Shown piece after piece: positions 48,749 to 62,502 of a stretch of 62,824 nucleotides of DNA. Position 1 is the first letter of the stretch. The number at the start of each line of letters is the position of its first letter. The notes under the pieces were generated by a model that was given only the letters and a program-made list of their open reading frames with translations, was not told where the DNA came from and did no database searches. The position numbers and the translations under genes are program-made. This stretch comes from Aliibacillus thermotolerans (GTDB taxonomy: Bacteria; Bacillota; Bacilli; Bacillales; Marinococcaceae). The DNA is taken from assembly GCF_027853235.1 (NCBI RefSeq), contig NZ_WKJG01000019.1, forward strand, positions 1-62,824, written 5' to 3'.

Positions 48749-50101
48749 ATGAATTTAGAAATGAATATCGTGCAAAAACAGACGATGAATGTCGTCATGA
48801 CGCAAGAGTTACGACAAGCAATTACGCTTTTACAATTTTCAACGCAAGAATTATCGGAATATTTGGAAGAAAAAGCATTAGAAAACCCACTAATAGAAAT
48901 GGAAGAGAAGCAACCTGTGCAAAAAGAAGAATCTTTGTATCATATGCCGGTGATGTGGAGAGAAGAGCCTTCCGAAAATGATGGGGTTCACGATGATGAA
49001 GAAGAGTACTCCCCTTTTGATCGAATCATTGTGGAGCAAATAGGAGTTGCCGATTACTTAAACGAACAAATTGGTTATATGGATGTGGATGAAAAAGAAC
49101 GAGCGTTGTTACAGTACTTGGCAAACAACGTGGAAGATACCGGCTATCTCGTAGGAACTTATGAGGAAGCGGCTACCTTATTTCCTATTTCAAAAGAAGA
49201 GTATGAAAACGCAATTGCAAAAATTCAACGTTTAGATCCTGCAGGAATTGGAGCACGTTCATTCCAAGAATGCCTTCTCATTCAATTGAAAAGATACTAT
49301 CCAGAAAACCCGCTGGCGATGTTTGTCGTCGAGTATTACTTGGAAGAATTAGCAGAGCGGAAATGGAAGGAATTATCAAAAATTTTAGACGTCTCGTTAG
49401 AAGAAATTCAAGCGGTGTATGATCTTATTCAATCTTTGGACCCACGTCCCGGTGCTCGTTTCGGAAAAGAAGCACCCGGGCATCTCGTTCCGGATGTGTA
49501 CGTGGAAAAAAACGGAGAAGAATTTATTGTGAGATTAAATGACGATAGTTTGCCGAAGATTCGTTTGAATAGACATTATCGTCATCTGTTAGAAAATCCG
49601 ACGGACAGTGAAGCTACAGATTATGCAAAACGAAAATATGACCAGCTCGTGTGGCTCTTAAAAAGCATTGACCAGAGGCAACAAACCATTCGCCGTATTA
49701 CCGAAACGATTGTAAAATATCAACGAGCATTTTTTGAAAAGGGTCCAATGGCAATCAAACCATTAACATTAAAAGAAGTAGCTGAAGAGGCAGAGGTGCA
49801 TGAATCAACAGTCTCCCGTACAACGACGCAAAAATATGTGCAAACTCCTCATGGGTTATATGAATTGAAATACTTTTTTACAACCGGGGTAGGGGAGGGA
49901 AGACAGACGTCTACAACAACAATCAAACAATTATTGCAAGAAATGATTGACCAAGAAGATAAAAGAAAACCACTTTCCGATCAAAAAATAGCGGATAAGA
50001 TGAATGAAGAACATGGAATCAAAGTGTCCCGACGTGCCATTGCAAAGTATCGAGGAGAGTTAAACATTCTTTCTTCTACGAAAAGAAAACGTTATTCATA
50101 A
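48749..50101 (+). CDS. sigL: RNA polymerase sigma-54 factor
   Basis: 450 residues. Region I is Gln/Leu-rich (MTQELRQAITLLQFSTQELSEYL), region II acidic, followed by the core-binding domain (about 90-260), the HTH (LKEVAEEAEVHESTVSRTT) and the C-terminal RpoN box SRRAIAKYRGEL. It directs transcription with AAA+ activators. The ATG has GAGGTGG. It is preceded by a cre site and followed by a terminator. Confidence 0.95.
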   Translation: MNLEMNIVQKQTMNVVMTQELRQAITLLQFSTQELSEYLEEKALENPLIEMEEKQPVQKEESLYHMPVMWREEPSENDGVHDDEEEYSPFDRIIVEQIGVADYLNEQIGYMDVDEKERALLQYLANNVEDTGYLVGTYEEAATLFPISKEEYENAIAKIQRLDPAGIGARSFQECLLIQLKRYYPENPLAMFVVEYYLEELAERKWKELSKILDVSLEEIQAVYDLIQSLDPRPGARFGKEAPGHLVPDVYVEKNGEEFIVRLNDDSLPKIRLNRHYRHLLENPTDSEATDYAKRKYDQLVWLLKSIDQRQQTIRRITETIVKYQRAFFEKGPMAIKPLTLKEVAEEAEVHESTVSRTTTQKYVQTPHGLYELKYFFTTGVGEGRQTSTTTIKQLLQEMIDQEDKRKPLSDQKIADKMNEEHGIKVSRRAIAKYRGELNILSSTKRKRYS

Positions 50102-50124
50102 AACCGGTACCAGCCGGTTTTTAT
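50101..50124 (+). terminator. Terminator after sigL
   Basis: AAACCGG pairs with CCGGTTT around a 6-nt loop, followed by TTTATTTAT, right at the stop. Confidence 0.8.
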
Positions 50125-50288
50125 TTATATGTTTAGCAGTTTTTTTCAATAGGAAAATGATGTATAAGAGAAAAGCGCAGTGTCTTGACTCTCTCGGAGA
50201 CCGCATCGTATCACTTTCATGTTTTCTCGCAGAATGATACAACGAAGAACATTCCATACTAAAAACAATGTCATAAAGGGAGGAATCA

Positions 50289-51296
50289 ATGATGCCAATA
50301 AATGTAGGAATTAATGGTTTCGGAAGAATCGGACGGTCTTTTTTTCGAGCGATTCAAAACAATTCGGACATCCGAGTGAAATTAATTAATGATATTACCG
50401 ATACAGAAATGCTTGGTCATCTCTTAAAATATGACTCCGTCCATGGTAAACTAGAAAAGGAAATTTCCGTCGAAGGAGATACTTTACGAATAGGTGAACA
50501 CATCGTAACAGTCAGTAATGAAAGCGAACCAAAAAACATCAAGTGGAAAGAAGCTGACGTCGACTATGTCATTGAAGCAACCGGACTTTTTCGAACGAAA
50601 GAAAGCGCCTCTGCCCACATAAAAGCGGGTGCGAAAAAAGTCATTATTACTGCACCGGGAAAAGAAGTGGATGCGACATTTGTCGTTGGGGTGAATGAAG
50701 AAACATACAATCCAACTGAGCATCATGTCGTATCGAACGCTTCTTGCACGACCAACTGTGTCGCACCGGTGGCAAAAATATTGTATGAGCGATTTGGAAT
50801 CAAACGTGGTATGATGACGACGGTGCATTCATATACGACGGATCAACAAATTTTGGACCTCCCTCATAAAGATTACCGACGAGCTCGTGCGGCGGCGATG
50901 AATATCATACCGACGACAACTGGGGCACTGACGGCAACGGGATTTGTTTTACCAGCGTTAAAAGGAAAGCTAACCGGTGGAGCGATTCGAGTGCCGACTC
51001 CAAATGTCTCTCTCATTGACTTCGTGGTAGAATTGGAAAAAAACGATACAACCGTCACGGAAATAAACGAGGCATTTAAAGAAGCCGCAAAAGGGGAGCT
51101 ACGTGGTATACTTGCTTACAGTGATGAACCACTTGTTTCTGGTGATTATAACAGCAGCAGTTATTCTGCTATTGTTGATGGACTATCAACCCAAGTGTTG
51201 GATGGAAATTTAGTCAAAGTCATTGCCTGGTATGACAATGAGTTCGGTTATTCGAATCGCGTGGCAGATCTGGTAATGCATATGTCTCAACAATAA
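50289..51296 (+). CDS. gap: Glyceraldehyde-3-phosphate dehydrogenase (glycolytic, NAD type)
   Basis: 335 residues: VGINGFGRIGRSFFRA, catalytic SNASCTTNCVAP, TVHSYTTDQQILDLPHKD and WYDNEFGYSNRV. The Asp in INDITD and the DLPHKD sequence mark NAD-dependent glycolytic GapA rather than gluconeogenic GapB (NPHKD). The start is ATG 50289 (or 50292) after GGGAGG. The regulator gene cggR, usually just upstream, is missing; only 188 bp without a gene separate it from sigL. Begins gap-pgk-tpiA-gpmI-eno. Confidence 0.95.
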   Translation: MMPINVGINGFGRIGRSFFRAIQNNSDIRVKLINDITDTEMLGHLLKYDSVHGKLEKEISVEGDTLRIGEHIVTVSNESEPKNIKWKEADVDYVIEATGLFRTKESASAHIKAGAKKVIITAPGKEVDATFVVGVNEETYNPTEHHVVSNASCTTNCVAPVAKILYERFGIKRGMMTTVHSYTTDQQILDLPHKDYRRARAAAMNIIPTTTGALTATGFVLPALKGKLTGGAIRVPTPNVSLIDFVVELEKNDTTVTEINEAFKEAAKGELRGILAYSDEPLVSGDYNSSSYSAIVDGLSTQVLDGNLVKVIAWYDNEFGYSNRVADLVMHMSQQ

Positions 51297-51315
51297 CAAA
51301 CATTGGGTTTTGTCC

Positions 51316-51347
51316 AGGGAGAAGAGCAAACTGCTTACTCCCTTTTT
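51316..51347 (+). terminator. Terminator-like hairpin between gap and pgk
   Basis: AGGGAGAAGAGCA and TGCTTACTCCCT form an imperfect stem with a TTTTTCT tail. It lies 20 bp after gap and could make gap transcript more abundant than the downstream glycolytic genes. Confidence 0.6.
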
Positions 51348-51448
51348 CTATGGGTGAAGGAGGTTCTTTGAGCAAACGATGAAAAAATACAGATACATCC
51401 CTTTGATGGTGGTAAGGGGCGTGTTTGTCATCATGAAGGAGGAGACCA

Positions 51449-52633
51449 ATGAATAAACGTTCAATTCGTGATTTGGATGTAAAAGGAAAAACAGTATTTT
51501 GTCGCGTTGATTTTAACGTTCCGATGGAAAATGGGAAAGTGTCCGATATGACGAGAATCCATGCGACCATCCCAACGATTCAATATTTAATGGATCAAGG
51601 AGCAAAAGTAATTTTAGCGAGTCACTTAGGAAGACCAAAAGGAAAAGTCGTACCGGAACTGAGTTTGTCACCGATGATTCCTATTTTGAATGAATTGTTA
51701 CATAAAGAAGTGAACATGATGAAGGAAGTCTATGGGGAAGATACGAAACGAGCGGTAGCAGAAATGAAAGAAGGAGACGTCGTTCTGTTAGAAAATGTTC
51801 GCTTTCACCCTGGAGAAGAGGCAAATGATGAGGAACTGTCGAAAAATATTGCCGCCCTTGCTGATTATTATGTCAATGATGCTTTCGGTTGTGCTCACAG
51901 GGCTCACGCTTCCACCGAAGGAATTGCTCGTCAACTGCCGTCTGCTACTGGATTTTTAATGGAGAAGGAACTTGCAATTCTCGGTCGCGCTATGACAAAT
52001 CCGGAAAGACCTTTTACGGCCATTATTGGTGGTGCAAAAGTAAAAGATAAAATAGAAGTGATTGATAATCTGTTGGATAAAGTGGATAATCTTATTATCG
52101 GTGGAGGACTCGCCTACACGTTTATCAAAGCAAAAGGGTATGAAATTGGCAGTTCCCTTTTGGAAGAAGATAAAATTGACCTTGCAAACTCCTTTATGAA
52201 AAAAGCAGAGGAGAAGGGGGTTAAATTTTACACACCAATTGATGCGGTCGTGGCAGATTCTTTTTCAAAAGATGCAAAAGCAAAAGTCGTTACTATTGAT
52301 CAAATGCCAAAAGGGTGGCAAGGGCTTGATATTGGACCAGAAACAGTCGCATTGTACAAAGAAGTTATTCAATCGTCCCAATTAGTCATTTGGAATGGGC
52401 CAATGGGTGTGTTTGAATTCCCGGCTTTTGCGGAAGGAACAAAAGGTGTCAGTGAAGCTCTCGCGGAAGCAGAAAATACGTATTCCATCATCGGTGGGGG
52501 AGACTCTGCGCATGCGGTGGAAATGTTTGGATTATCGGATAAAATGGATCATATTTCCACAGGTGGCGGTGCATCCTTGGAGTATATTGAAGGAAAAGTG
52601 TTACCAGGAATTGCGGCAATCGATGACAAATAG
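51449..52633 (+). CDS. pgk: Phosphoglycerate kinase
   Basis: 394 residues: [26 protein letters not shown], the C-terminal nucleotide domain with [22 protein letters not shown] and [10 protein letters not shown]. It makes ATP from 1,3-bisphosphoglycerate. ATG after AAGGAGGAG. Second gene of the glycolytic operon. Confidence 0.97.
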   Translation: MNKRSIRDLDVKGKTVFCRVDFNVPMENGKVSDMTRIHATIPTIQYLMDQGAKVILASHLGRPKGKVVPELSLSPMIPILNELLHKEVNMMKEVYGEDTKRAVAEMKEGDVVLLENVRFHPGEEANDEELSKNIAALADYYVNDAFGCAHRAHASTEGIARQLPSATGFLMEKELAILGRAMTNPERPFTAIIGGAKVKDKIEVIDNLLDKVDNLIIGGGLAYTFIKAKGYEIGSSLLEEDKIDLANSFMKKAEEKGVKFYTPIDAVVADSFSKDAKAKVVTIDQMPKGWQGLDIGPETVALYKEVIQSSQLVIWNGPMGVFEFPAFAEGTKGVSEALAEAENTYSIIGGGDSAHAVEMFGLSDKMDHISTGGGASLEYIEGKVLPGIAAIDDK

Positions 52634-52651
52634 TATTAGAGGTGAAAGACG

Positions 52652-53405
52652 ATGAGAACACCGATTGTGGCTGGTAATTGGAAAATGCATAAAACATGGG
52701 AGGAAGCAGTTCAGTTTACGAACGAAGTAAAAGAAGGTGTCCCTACCGTAGATGAAGTGGAAACCGTCGTCTGTGCTCCTGCTTTGTTTTTAAAGGAAAT
52801 GGTTGATTTGACAACAGACAGCTCTCTTGCCATTGGAGCACAAACGATGCACGAAGAAGAACAAGGTGCTTTTACGGGAGAAATCAGCCCTGTTGCCTTG
52901 CAAAATATAGGAGTTCGTTACGTCATTATCGGTCATTCAGAGCGAAGAGAGATGTTTAATGAAACCGATAAAAGTGTCAATAAAAAAGTGCACGCTGCAT
53001 TCAAACATGGACTCATTCCCATTATATGTTGTGGGGAAACTCTTTCTGAATATGAGAATCAGGAGACAAAAGAAGTCGTCACTTTTCAAGTGGATGCGGC
53101 TTTACACGGTATCAAAAGAGAGGAAGTGAAAAACGTCGTCATCGCCTATGAACCGATTTGGGCAATTGGCACAGGAAAGTCTTCCAGAGCAAAAGAAGCA
53201 AATGAAACGTGCCGGACGATTCGCACAGCTCTCGCTCAACAATTTGGGGATGACGTCGCTAAACAAGTGCGTCTTTTGTATGGGGGGAGTGTCAAACCTG
53301 ACAATATGAAAAGCTTTATGGAACAGGACCAAATTGACGGTGCCCTAGTCGGTGGCGCGAGTTTAGAAGCAGATTCTTTTTTACAATTAGTAGAGGTGGC
53401 GAAAC

Positions 53406-53416
<11 letters not shown>
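52652..53416 (+). CDS. tpiA: Triosephosphate isomerase
   Basis: 254 residues: AGNWKMHKT with catalytic Lys, [10 protein letters not shown] with catalytic His, [13 protein letters not shown] with catalytic Glu, and [10 protein letters not shown] phosphate loop. Overlaps gpmI by 11 bases, so translation is coupled. Confidence 0.97.
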
Positions 53417-56253
<2,837 letters not shown>

Positions 56254-56452
56254 CGGTATCGGATATGAATTTGAACGATGAAATGGTCAATATGACGCTC
56301 ACCTCTTATTAGCAAAACGTTCCAAGTAAATGGATTCGGGATATTGATTGTTGAGAAAAAATTGTCACATATTGGTTTTGGGGACGGTTGTGTTCGTTTA
56401 GTGTTTATGTTAAATTTGAAGAAAAGCAACCGAACCAGTCGGAGGTGTGGTT

Positions 56453-56683
56453 TTGGAGACGTTACTTTATGTGCTACTAATCATTGTTTCGATTGCGCTC
56501 ATTGCCGTTGTACTACTTCAATCCGGACGTAGTGCAGGTCTTTCCGGGGCGATTTCCGGAGGGGCCGAACAATTGATGGGAAAACAAAAAGCGCGTGGAA
56601 TTGAAGCATTTTTGACGCGGGCAACAGTAGTTCTTGCCATCTTATTTTTTGTGTTGACCGTGTTGCTTGCATATTTTTTATAA
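56453..56683 (+). CDS. secG: Preprotein translocase subunit SecG
   Basis: 76 residues, two transmembrane helices (about 3-22 and 52-74) joined by the conserved [20 protein letters not shown] segment. Accessory subunit of SecYEG. TTG 56453 is chosen with GGAGGT six bases upstream; GTG 56447 overlaps that site. Confidence 0.9.
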   Translation: METLLYVLLIIVSIALIAVVLLQSGRSAGLSGAISGGAEQLMGKQKARGIEAFLTRATVVLAILFFVLTVLLAYFL

Positions 56684-56689
56684 AGAAAT

Positions 56690-56726
56690 GGAAGAAGCAG
56701 CGGAATCGGCTGCTTCTTTCCTGTTT
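56690..56726 (+). terminator. Terminator after secG
   Basis: GGAAGAAGCAGC pairs with GCTGCTTCTTTCC around a short loop, followed by TGTTTT. Confidence 0.8.
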
Positions 56727-56770
56727 TAAGAGAAAAATAGAGGAAGAGACGAGAAAGCGCGGGATGAATC

Positions 56771-57511
56771 ATGGTAAAACATAAAGAAACAATTGGTTGT
56801 TTATGTCTTCATGGATTTACCGGCTCTCCTTGGGAATTAGAGCCGCTCGCAGAACGTTTAAAACAGAAGTATCATTGGCTCGTATATACTCCTGTGTTAC
56901 CGGGGCATGAAGCAATTGAACAGTTAAAAGAAGCGTCTTATAAAAATTGGATTTTAAAAGCTGACATTGCGCTCCAAGAATTGCTTAACCGCTGTGAAAA
57001 AGTATTTGTCATTGGTTTTTCCATGGGTGGACTGCTCGCCACGTATTTAGCAGCTCGTTATCAGGTTGAAAAATTAGTGTTACTTGGAGCGGCTGCCGAG
57101 TATTTCAATGCAGGACAACTGATGAAAGATGTTGTTCATCTAGTTGAATATGGAATCAAAGGGCAAATGAAAGAACATCCGTATTATCGTTTTCTCCATG
57201 ATAAAATAAAAACCCCTGTTCGTGCACTCACTCAATTTCAAAAGCTTGTAAAAACAATTACTCCGTTTATCTCTACTGTTCAAATTCCGGTTTTTATCGG
57301 TCAAGGAGTGGAAGATGGGATTGTTCCGAAGAAAAGTGCTATTTTTATTTATGAAGAAATGAATCAAACGATACGACAACTACACCTGTATCAAGAATCG
57401 AAACATTTTTTGTTATACGATAAAAATAGAGAACAAGTAATGAATGACGTCGAAACATTTCTAATGACGGACATAGAAAAATCAACGATGGTGTTAAAAA
57501 GCATTGAATAA
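56771..57511 (+). CDS. Alpha/beta hydrolase, carboxylesterase-like
   Basis: 246 residues: oxyanion-hole [10 protein letters not shown], nucleophile elbow GFSMGG (Ser about residue 87), Asp in [10 protein letters not shown] and His in ESKHFLLYD. It belongs to the same esterase group as its neighbour but is clearly diverged. The start has only a weak ribosome site (GGGATGA). The natural substrate is unknown; short acyl esters or monoacylglycerol are likely. Confidence 0.85.
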   Translation: MVKHKETIGCLCLHGFTGSPWELEPLAERLKQKYHWLVYTPVLPGHEAIEQLKEASYKNWILKADIALQELLNRCEKVFVIGFSMGGLLATYLAARYQVEKLVLLGAAAEYFNAGQLMKDVVHLVEYGIKGQMKEHPYYRFLHDKIKTPVRALTQFQKLVKTITPFISTVQIPVFIGQGVEDGIVPKKSAIFIYEEMNQTIRQLHLYQESKHFLLYDKNREQVMNDVETFLMTDIEKSTMVLKSIE

Positions 57512-57537
57512 GACAAGAGAGAAAGGGGAACATCAAA

Positions 57538-58287
57538 ATGAGAATAGTACCACCGAAACCGTTTACGTTTGAAGGAGGAAAAAGGGCGGTATTATTATTA
57601 CATGCCTTTACAGGTTCTTCGGCAGACGTTCGTATGCTCGGACGATTTTTACAAAAGAGAGGGTATACGTGTCACGCTCCAATTTATAAAGGGCATGCCG
57701 TGCCTCCCGAAGAATTAATGGAAACATCTCCGTTTGATTGGTGGCAAGATGTGGAAAATGCTTGGCAAAAACTACAAAATGATGGATATAAAGAAATTGC
57801 GGTCATTGGACTGTCTCTTGGGGGATTGCTCACGTTAAAGACTGCTTCGACCTATGACGTTAAAGGATTAGTACCGATGTGTGCTCCAATGACGACGAAA
57901 AGGAACGTCGACCGTTTGTATCAAGGAGTTTTGCAATACGCAAAAGAATACAAACAATTAGAGAACAAATCAAAAGAACAAGTAGAAAAAGAAATGAACG
58001 ATTTTAAAAAGTTACCAATCGATACGCTTGAATCGATTAGTGAGCTCATTGAAGAAGTGCGGGATTCGCTAGATTTGATCGATGCTCCCGCACTGATCGT
58101 ACAAGCAAAGCTCGATGAAATGGTAGAGTTAAAAAGCGCCGAGATTATTTATGAAGGTATCGCTTCCGATGAAAAAGAATTAAAATGGTATGAAAACTCT
58201 CACCACGTCATTACCATGGGCGAAGAAAGAGATCAATTACATGAAGACATTTATCAGTTTTTAGAACAATTGGATTGGGAACAATAA
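57538..58287 (+). CDS. est: Carboxylesterase (Est30/YvaK type)
   Basis: 249 residues: [33 protein letters not shown], nucleophile elbow GLSLGG (Ser about residue 93), Asp in QAKLDEMV and His in ENSHHVITM. It matches the secG-est-rnr order of Bacillus and Geobacillus. ATG after GAAAGGGG. Forms a tandem pair with the preceding hydrolase. Confidence 0.92.
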   Translation: MRIVPPKPFTFEGGKRAVLLLHAFTGSSADVRMLGRFLQKRGYTCHAPIYKGHAVPPEELMETSPFDWWQDVENAWQKLQNDGYKEIAVIGLSLGGLLTLKTASTYDVKGLVPMCAPMTTKRNVDRLYQGVLQYAKEYKQLENKSKEQVEKEMNDFKKLPIDTLESISELIEEVRDSLDLIDAPALIVQAKLDEMVELKSAEIIYEGIASDEKELKWYENSHHVITMGEERDQLHEDIYQFLEQLDWEQ

Positions 58288-58338
58288 ATTGTTGATACAG
58301 TTCATTATAAACAACAGGGGAAAGGAGATGAAAGAAGG

Positions 58339-60588
58339 ATGGATGAAATACAGAGAGAACAGTTGCTTCATTATATGAAAGAAGATGCTACAAAACCGAT
58401 GTCGGTGAAAGAAATTCAAGAAGCATTTGATTGGCACTCTTCGGAAGAAACAAAGCAAATGATGATTTTATTAAATGAGTTAGAAGACGCAGGAGAGATT
58501 GTACGAACCCGTAGCAATCGTTACGGAATTCCGGAAAAGATGAATCTTGTCAAAGGGATTGTACAAACCCATCAGCGGGGCTTTGCGTTTATTTTACCGG
58601 AAAATAAAGAAGAGGATGATATATTTGTCCCGGGCGTTGAGCTAAATGGAGCCATGCATCGCGATACCGTCCTTGTTCGCGTACAAAGAAAATCCTCCGG
58701 TTCTAAACCGGAAGGAACGATTGTCCGGATACTAGAGCGAGGAACGGAAAAAGTGGTCGGTACCTACGTGAAATACCGTTCTTACGGGATGGTGGAAGTA
58801 GATGACAAGCATATTCCTAACGACATTTTAATTCCGGAAGACGCAGAAAACGGGGCGGTGGATGGCCATAAAGTTGTTGTTGAAATTACGAAATATCCGG
58901 AAGGGCGTTTGAGTGCAGAAGGAAAAGTAGTGAACATTTTAGGGCATAAAAATGACCCGGGTGTCGACATTCTTTCCATTATCCATACCCATGGGCTTCC
59001 TGGTGAATTTCCGGAAGAAGTGATCAATGATGCGCAGCAAGTTCCCGATGAGATCACAGAAGAAGAGATCAGGGGAAGAAGAGATTTACGAGATGAGACT
59101 ATCGTGACGATAGACGGAGCGGATGCAAAAGATTTAGACGACGCTGTGCAAGTAAAACAGTTAGAAAATGGAAATTTTGAATTAGGAGTACACATTGCGG
59201 ATGTAAGCTATTATGTTACGGAAGGATCCTCCATTGACAAAGAAGCGTATGAACGGGGGACAAGCGTCTACTTAACCGACCGTGTCATTCCAATGATTCC
59301 CCATCGTTTGTCGAATGGGATTTGTAGTTTGAATCCGAATGTCGACCGGCTCACTATATCTTGTGTCATGGAGATTAATCAAAAAGGAGAAGTGATCTCC
59401 CATGATATTTTTGAAAGCGTCATCCGCTCAAAGGAAAGGATGACATACGATGAAGTGCGTCTGATTTTAGTTGAGAAAGATGAAGAAACACGGGAAAAAT
59501 ACAAATCTCTCGTGCCGATGTTTGAAAAAATGGAAGAATTAGCGCTTCTTTTAAGAGAGAAACGCTTTCGGCGCGGTGCAATTGATTTTGATTTCAAAGA
59601 AGCGAAAGTAGAAGTGGACGAAGATGGGAAACCGACGGATGTGGTGGTACTTGAACGCTCGATTGCCGAACGGATCATTGAAGAATTTATGCTTTGTGCC
59701 AATGAGACGATCGCGGAGCATTTTCACTGGTTGAAACTGCCGTTTGTTTATCGCATTCACGAAGACCCTGATTCGGAAAAATTGGAAAGCTTTTTAGAAT
59801 TCATAACTTCCTTTGGATATGTCGTAAAAGGAAAAGCCAATATGATTCACCCTCGTTCACTCCAACAAGTATTAGAAGAAGTGAAAGGGGAACCAGAGGA
59901 GACAGTCATCAATACGGTGTTACTACGGTCGATGCAACAAGCAAAGTATGATCCGACCAATGTTGGTCATTTCGGTCTTGCATCGGAATTTTATACGCAC
60001 TTCACCTCTCCGATACGTCGCTATCCGGACTTGATTGTTCACCGTCTCATTCGGGAGAACATGAAAGGATATATCGATTCGAAACGGCAATCTGAATGGA
60101 AAGAGAAACTGCCGGAAATTACGAAGCACGCTTCTGAAATGGAACGCCGTGCCGTTGATGCCGAAAGAGATGTAGATGAGTTGAAAAAAACGCAATATAT
60201 GGAAGATAAAGTTGGGGAGACATTTACAGGGATTGTTAGTGGTGTAGCAAATTTCGGTATGTTTGTCCAGTTAGAAAATACAATAGAAGGCCTTGTCCAC
60301 GTGAGTTATTTAACCGATGACTACTATCATTTTGATGAAAAAGCGTATGCATTAATTGGAGAGCGAACAGGGAAAATGTACCGCATTGGGGATGAAGTAG
60401 AAGTGGAAGTGATGAATGTGGACATAGAAGAGCCAGCGATTGACTTTATTTTAGTTGATGCAAAGCCGCGAAAAAAACGCAAGAAAAAAGACCGTCCGAC
60501 AGTAATCGAAACAAAAAAAGGACGGCAAAAAGGAAAGAAAAAAGACCACACTCCTTTTTATGTCAATATCCCGAAAAAGAAGAAATAG
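58339..60588 (+). CDS. rnr: Ribonuclease R
   Basis: 749 residues: an N-terminal winged helix (about 1-65), cold-shock domains (about 70-225), the RNB catalytic domain (about 245-575) with [14 protein letters not shown] Asp cluster and [18 protein letters not shown], an S1 domain (about 625-705) and a strongly basic Lys-rich tail. It degrades structured RNA 3' to 5' and works with SmpB/tmRNA on non-stop mRNA, explaining the neighbourhood. Confidence 0.97.
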   Translation: MDEIQREQLLHYMKEDATKPMSVKEIQEAFDWHSSEETKQMMILLNELEDAGEIVRTRSNRYGIPEKMNLVKGIVQTHQRGFAFILPENKEEDDIFVPGVELNGAMHRDTVLVRVQRKSSGSKPEGTIVRILERGTEKVVGTYVKYRSYGMVEVDDKHIPNDILIPEDAENGAVDGHKVVVEITKYPEGRLSAEGKVVNILGHKNDPGVDILSIIHTHGLPGEFPEEVINDAQQVPDEITEEEIRGRRDLRDETIVTIDGADAKDLDDAVQVKQLENGNFELGVHIADVSYYVTEGSSIDKEAYERGTSVYLTDRVIPMIPHRLSNGICSLNPNVDRLTISCVMEINQKGEVISHDIFESVIRSKERMTYDEVRLILVEKDEETREKYKSLVPMFEKMEELALLLREKRFRRGAIDFDFKEAKVEVDEDGKPTDVVVLERSIAERIIEEFMLCANETIAEHFHWLKLPFVYRIHEDPDSEKLESFLEFITSFGYVVKGKANMIHPRSLQQVLEEVKGEPEETVINTVLLRSMQQAKYDPTNVGHFGLASEFYTHFTSPIRRYPDLIVHRLIRENMKGYIDSKRQSEWKEKLPEITKHASEMERRAVDAERDVDELKKTQYMEDKVGETFTGIVSGVANFGMFVQLENTIEGLVHVSYLTDDYYHFDEKAYALIGERTGKMYRIGDEVEVEVMNVDIEEPAIDFILVDAKPRKKRKKKDRPTVIETKKGRQKGKKKDHTPFYVNIPKKKK

Positions 60589-60674
60589 CTATGTTGACGC
60601 CACTTCTTTCTATTGCTACGATGAAAAGATATAAGGAAACGGATTTTCTTAAAGAATAGAGAGGGTCGAGAACA

Positions 60675-61145
60675 GTGGCAAAAACGGAAGGAAGAGTACT
60701 AGCACAAAATAAAAAAGCACGTCATGATTATTTTATTGAAGAGACCATTGAAGCAGGTATGGTATTAAAAGGAACAGAAATCAAATCTGTTCGTGCGGGG
60801 CGGATAAACTTAAAAGATAGCTTTGCGAGAATTGAAAATGGAGAAGTGTTCTTACACAATGCTCATATCGCCCCATACGAACAAGGGAATCAATTTAACC
60901 ATGATCCCCTTCGTACGCGGAAATTGCTTTTGAATAAACATGAAATAAATAAATGGATAGGCAAGACCCAACAAGCGGGTTACTCGCTTATTCCGCTGAA
61001 AGTATACTTGAAAAACGGTGTGGCAAAAGTGCTTCTCGGACTTGCAAAGGGGAAGAAAAAATACGACAAGCGGGAAGCAATCAAACAGAAAGATATTAAA
61101 AGAGAAATGGATCGCGCTATTCGCCGAAGCATGAAAGGGGAATAG
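60675..61145 (+). CDS. smpB: SsrA-binding protein
   Basis: 156 residues, OB-fold with [35 protein letters not shown] and a basic C-terminal helix ([20 protein letters not shown]). It carries tmRNA to stalled ribosomes. GTG start after AGAGGG. The tmRNA gene is 1 kb downstream, beyond yunB. Confidence 0.97.
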   Translation: MAKTEGRVLAQNKKARHDYFIEETIEAGMVLKGTEIKSVRAGRINLKDSFARIENGEVFLHNAHIAPYEQGNQFNHDPLRTRKLLLNKHEINKWIGKTQQAGYSLIPLKVYLKNGVAKVLLGLAKGKKKYDKREAIKQKDIKREMDRAIRRSMKGE

Positions 61146-61156
61146 CTTCTCCTTTA
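61134..61156. terminator. Short bidirectional terminator between smpB and yunB
   Basis: AAAGG(G)GA and TC(T)CCTTT form a short stem across the end of smpB, with T-rich sequence beyond. Modest strength. Confidence 0.4.
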
Positions 61157-61903
61157 TTCTTTCTTTTCCTCTTCTAGTAAAAACGCAGGCGAGCCACCTT
61201 CCCCTTCACTGTAAAACTGAGGCACTTCTCCCGGGATGAACATCATTCCGACAGGAACTGTCGTAGTCACGACATTTTGATCTGTTGCAAAAGGAATAAT
61301 CACTCTTACGTCCACTTTCAAATTAAGAGATACACGCACCCAAGTATTGTTAATCCCTTTTTCTACTACTTCTTCGTTCAAGTCCACATCCACATCTCCA
61401 ATTGCTGTTAATTCAATCGGGATAAGTGGACCTAATTGTGCCAATAACGCATTGTTCGTAACCCTTCCTAATGGAATGCTATAGAGGGCCCCTTCTTCTC
61501 CGGCAGTAGAGTGAGCGATGATGTGAGAGCTTGCTTCAGGCACCTCTCCTCGTTCCATTCTCATTAAGTAATGTTGAGCTTCCGTCACGGCATTTGTAAC
61601 CACCGCATTATAGACATCACTATGAAAACCGATGGATGAAATATCACCGTTTTCATCTTTTTCAATCTCAATTAATTCTCTCATATCCACATCTTCAATC
61701 GTGCGTGCTACTGCATGATTAATCGTCGAAGTAGCAATTTTTTGTGTTTCTAAATTAGCAATTTCAAGTAAGGTAGGAGCAATTTGTTTATGGACAAGCC
61801 AAAGTCCTTGAATCGTTAATAAAATAAAAATTAATACGGAAATCAGTAAACTCGTGCGAAATGACCACGGGCGATGGCTTTTTCGATATCTCCGTTTTCT
61901 CAT
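61154..61903 (-). CDS. yunB: Sporulation protein YunB
   Basis: 249 residues: a basic N-terminus, one transmembrane helix (about 15-37), then an extracytoplasmic domain with NLETQKIATSTINHAV and RVTNNALLAQLGPLIPIELTAIGDVDVDL, the YunB family core. In B. subtilis it is a SigE-controlled forespore-engulfment-stage protein. ATG 61903 follows GGAGAGG; an in-frame start at 61927 is upstream. Evidence that the host forms endospores. Confidence 0.88.
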   Translation of the reverse strand: MRKRRYRKSHRPWSFRTSLLISVLIFILLTIQGLWLVHKQIAPTLLEIANLETQKIATSTINHAVARTIEDVDMRELIEIEKDENGDISSIGFHSDVYNAVVTNAVTEAQHYLMRMERGEVPEASSHIIAHSTAGEEGALYSIPLGRVTNNALLAQLGPLIPIELTAIGDVDVDLNEEVVEKGINNTWVRVSLNLKVDVRVIIPFATDQNVVTTTVPVGMMFIPGEVPQFYSEGEGGSPAFLLEEEKKE

Positions 61904-62055
61904 GACGTATCCTCTCCATACACTCATTGTATGAGAGAAGAGGGAGAATCATGCGACATCCGAAATGTAAATTTCGTCTTGAACATCTATTTGCCAAGAT
62001 AGTTATGGATAGAACCTTGACATTTTTGTGAGCACAAGGACATAGAGGGACGATA

Positions 62056-62084
62056 TTTGCGTTTTTCATTCTTTATGTTATAAT
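62056..62084 (+). promoter_or_regulatory. SigA promoter of ssrA
   Basis: TTTGCG, a 17-bp spacer and a perfect TATAAT lie 18 bp before the mature 5' end of tmRNA. Confidence 0.7.
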
Positions 62085-62102
62085 ATATATCCAATCTTCT
62101 AT

Positions 62103-62465
62103 GGGGACGACTTGGCTTCGACAGGGATAGATCGAGCTTAAGCTGCGAGCCGAGCTAGGCAGTCTCGAAAAAGGCCTACGCCAATAATAACTGGCAAATC
62201 TGAAGAAAACCTCGCTTTAGCTGCGTAAGCAGTTATGAGCGGATCCTCTTCTCCATCGCCCATGTGGAGATAGAGGGTCTCACTCATTAGTGGGCTACGC
62301 TGTCCGGCCGCAGTCTGAGGTCGGCAGAAGAGACGAATCAGACTAGCCTTGTTCAAGCCCGTCACTAGGCTGAGACAATGGCGAAAGATAATATAGTGAC
62401 TACGCTCGTAGACGCTTAAGTGGCGATATCTCTGGACGTGGGTTCGATTCCCACCGTCTCCACCA
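62103..62465 (+). ncRNA. ssrA: tmRNA (SsrA)
   Basis: The 5' GGGGACG pairs with the 3' CGTCTCC to form the tRNA-like acceptor, with an encoded CCA end and a T-loop GGTTCGATTCC. The tag reading frame runs from the resume codon GGC at 62193 to TAA at 62228 and encodes GKSEENLALAA after the charged Ala. The resume site AATAATAACT-GGC is like that of B. subtilis. It rescues ribosomes with SmpB; the LALAA end targets products to Clp proteases such as ClpP at 47.9 kb. Confidence 0.96.
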
Positions 62466-62502
62466 ATACATAGCTAGAGAATTCGAGTGAACTGTTGTGA
62501 CA

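Noticed and set aside
50289-51296. Gluconeogenic GapB
   Set aside because: The Asp in INDITD and the DLPHKD sequence indicate NAD use, and the gene heads the glycolytic operon.
62138-62365. 75-codon minus-strand frame near the window end
   Set aside because: It lies entirely within the tmRNA gene, antisense to conserved RNA structure.
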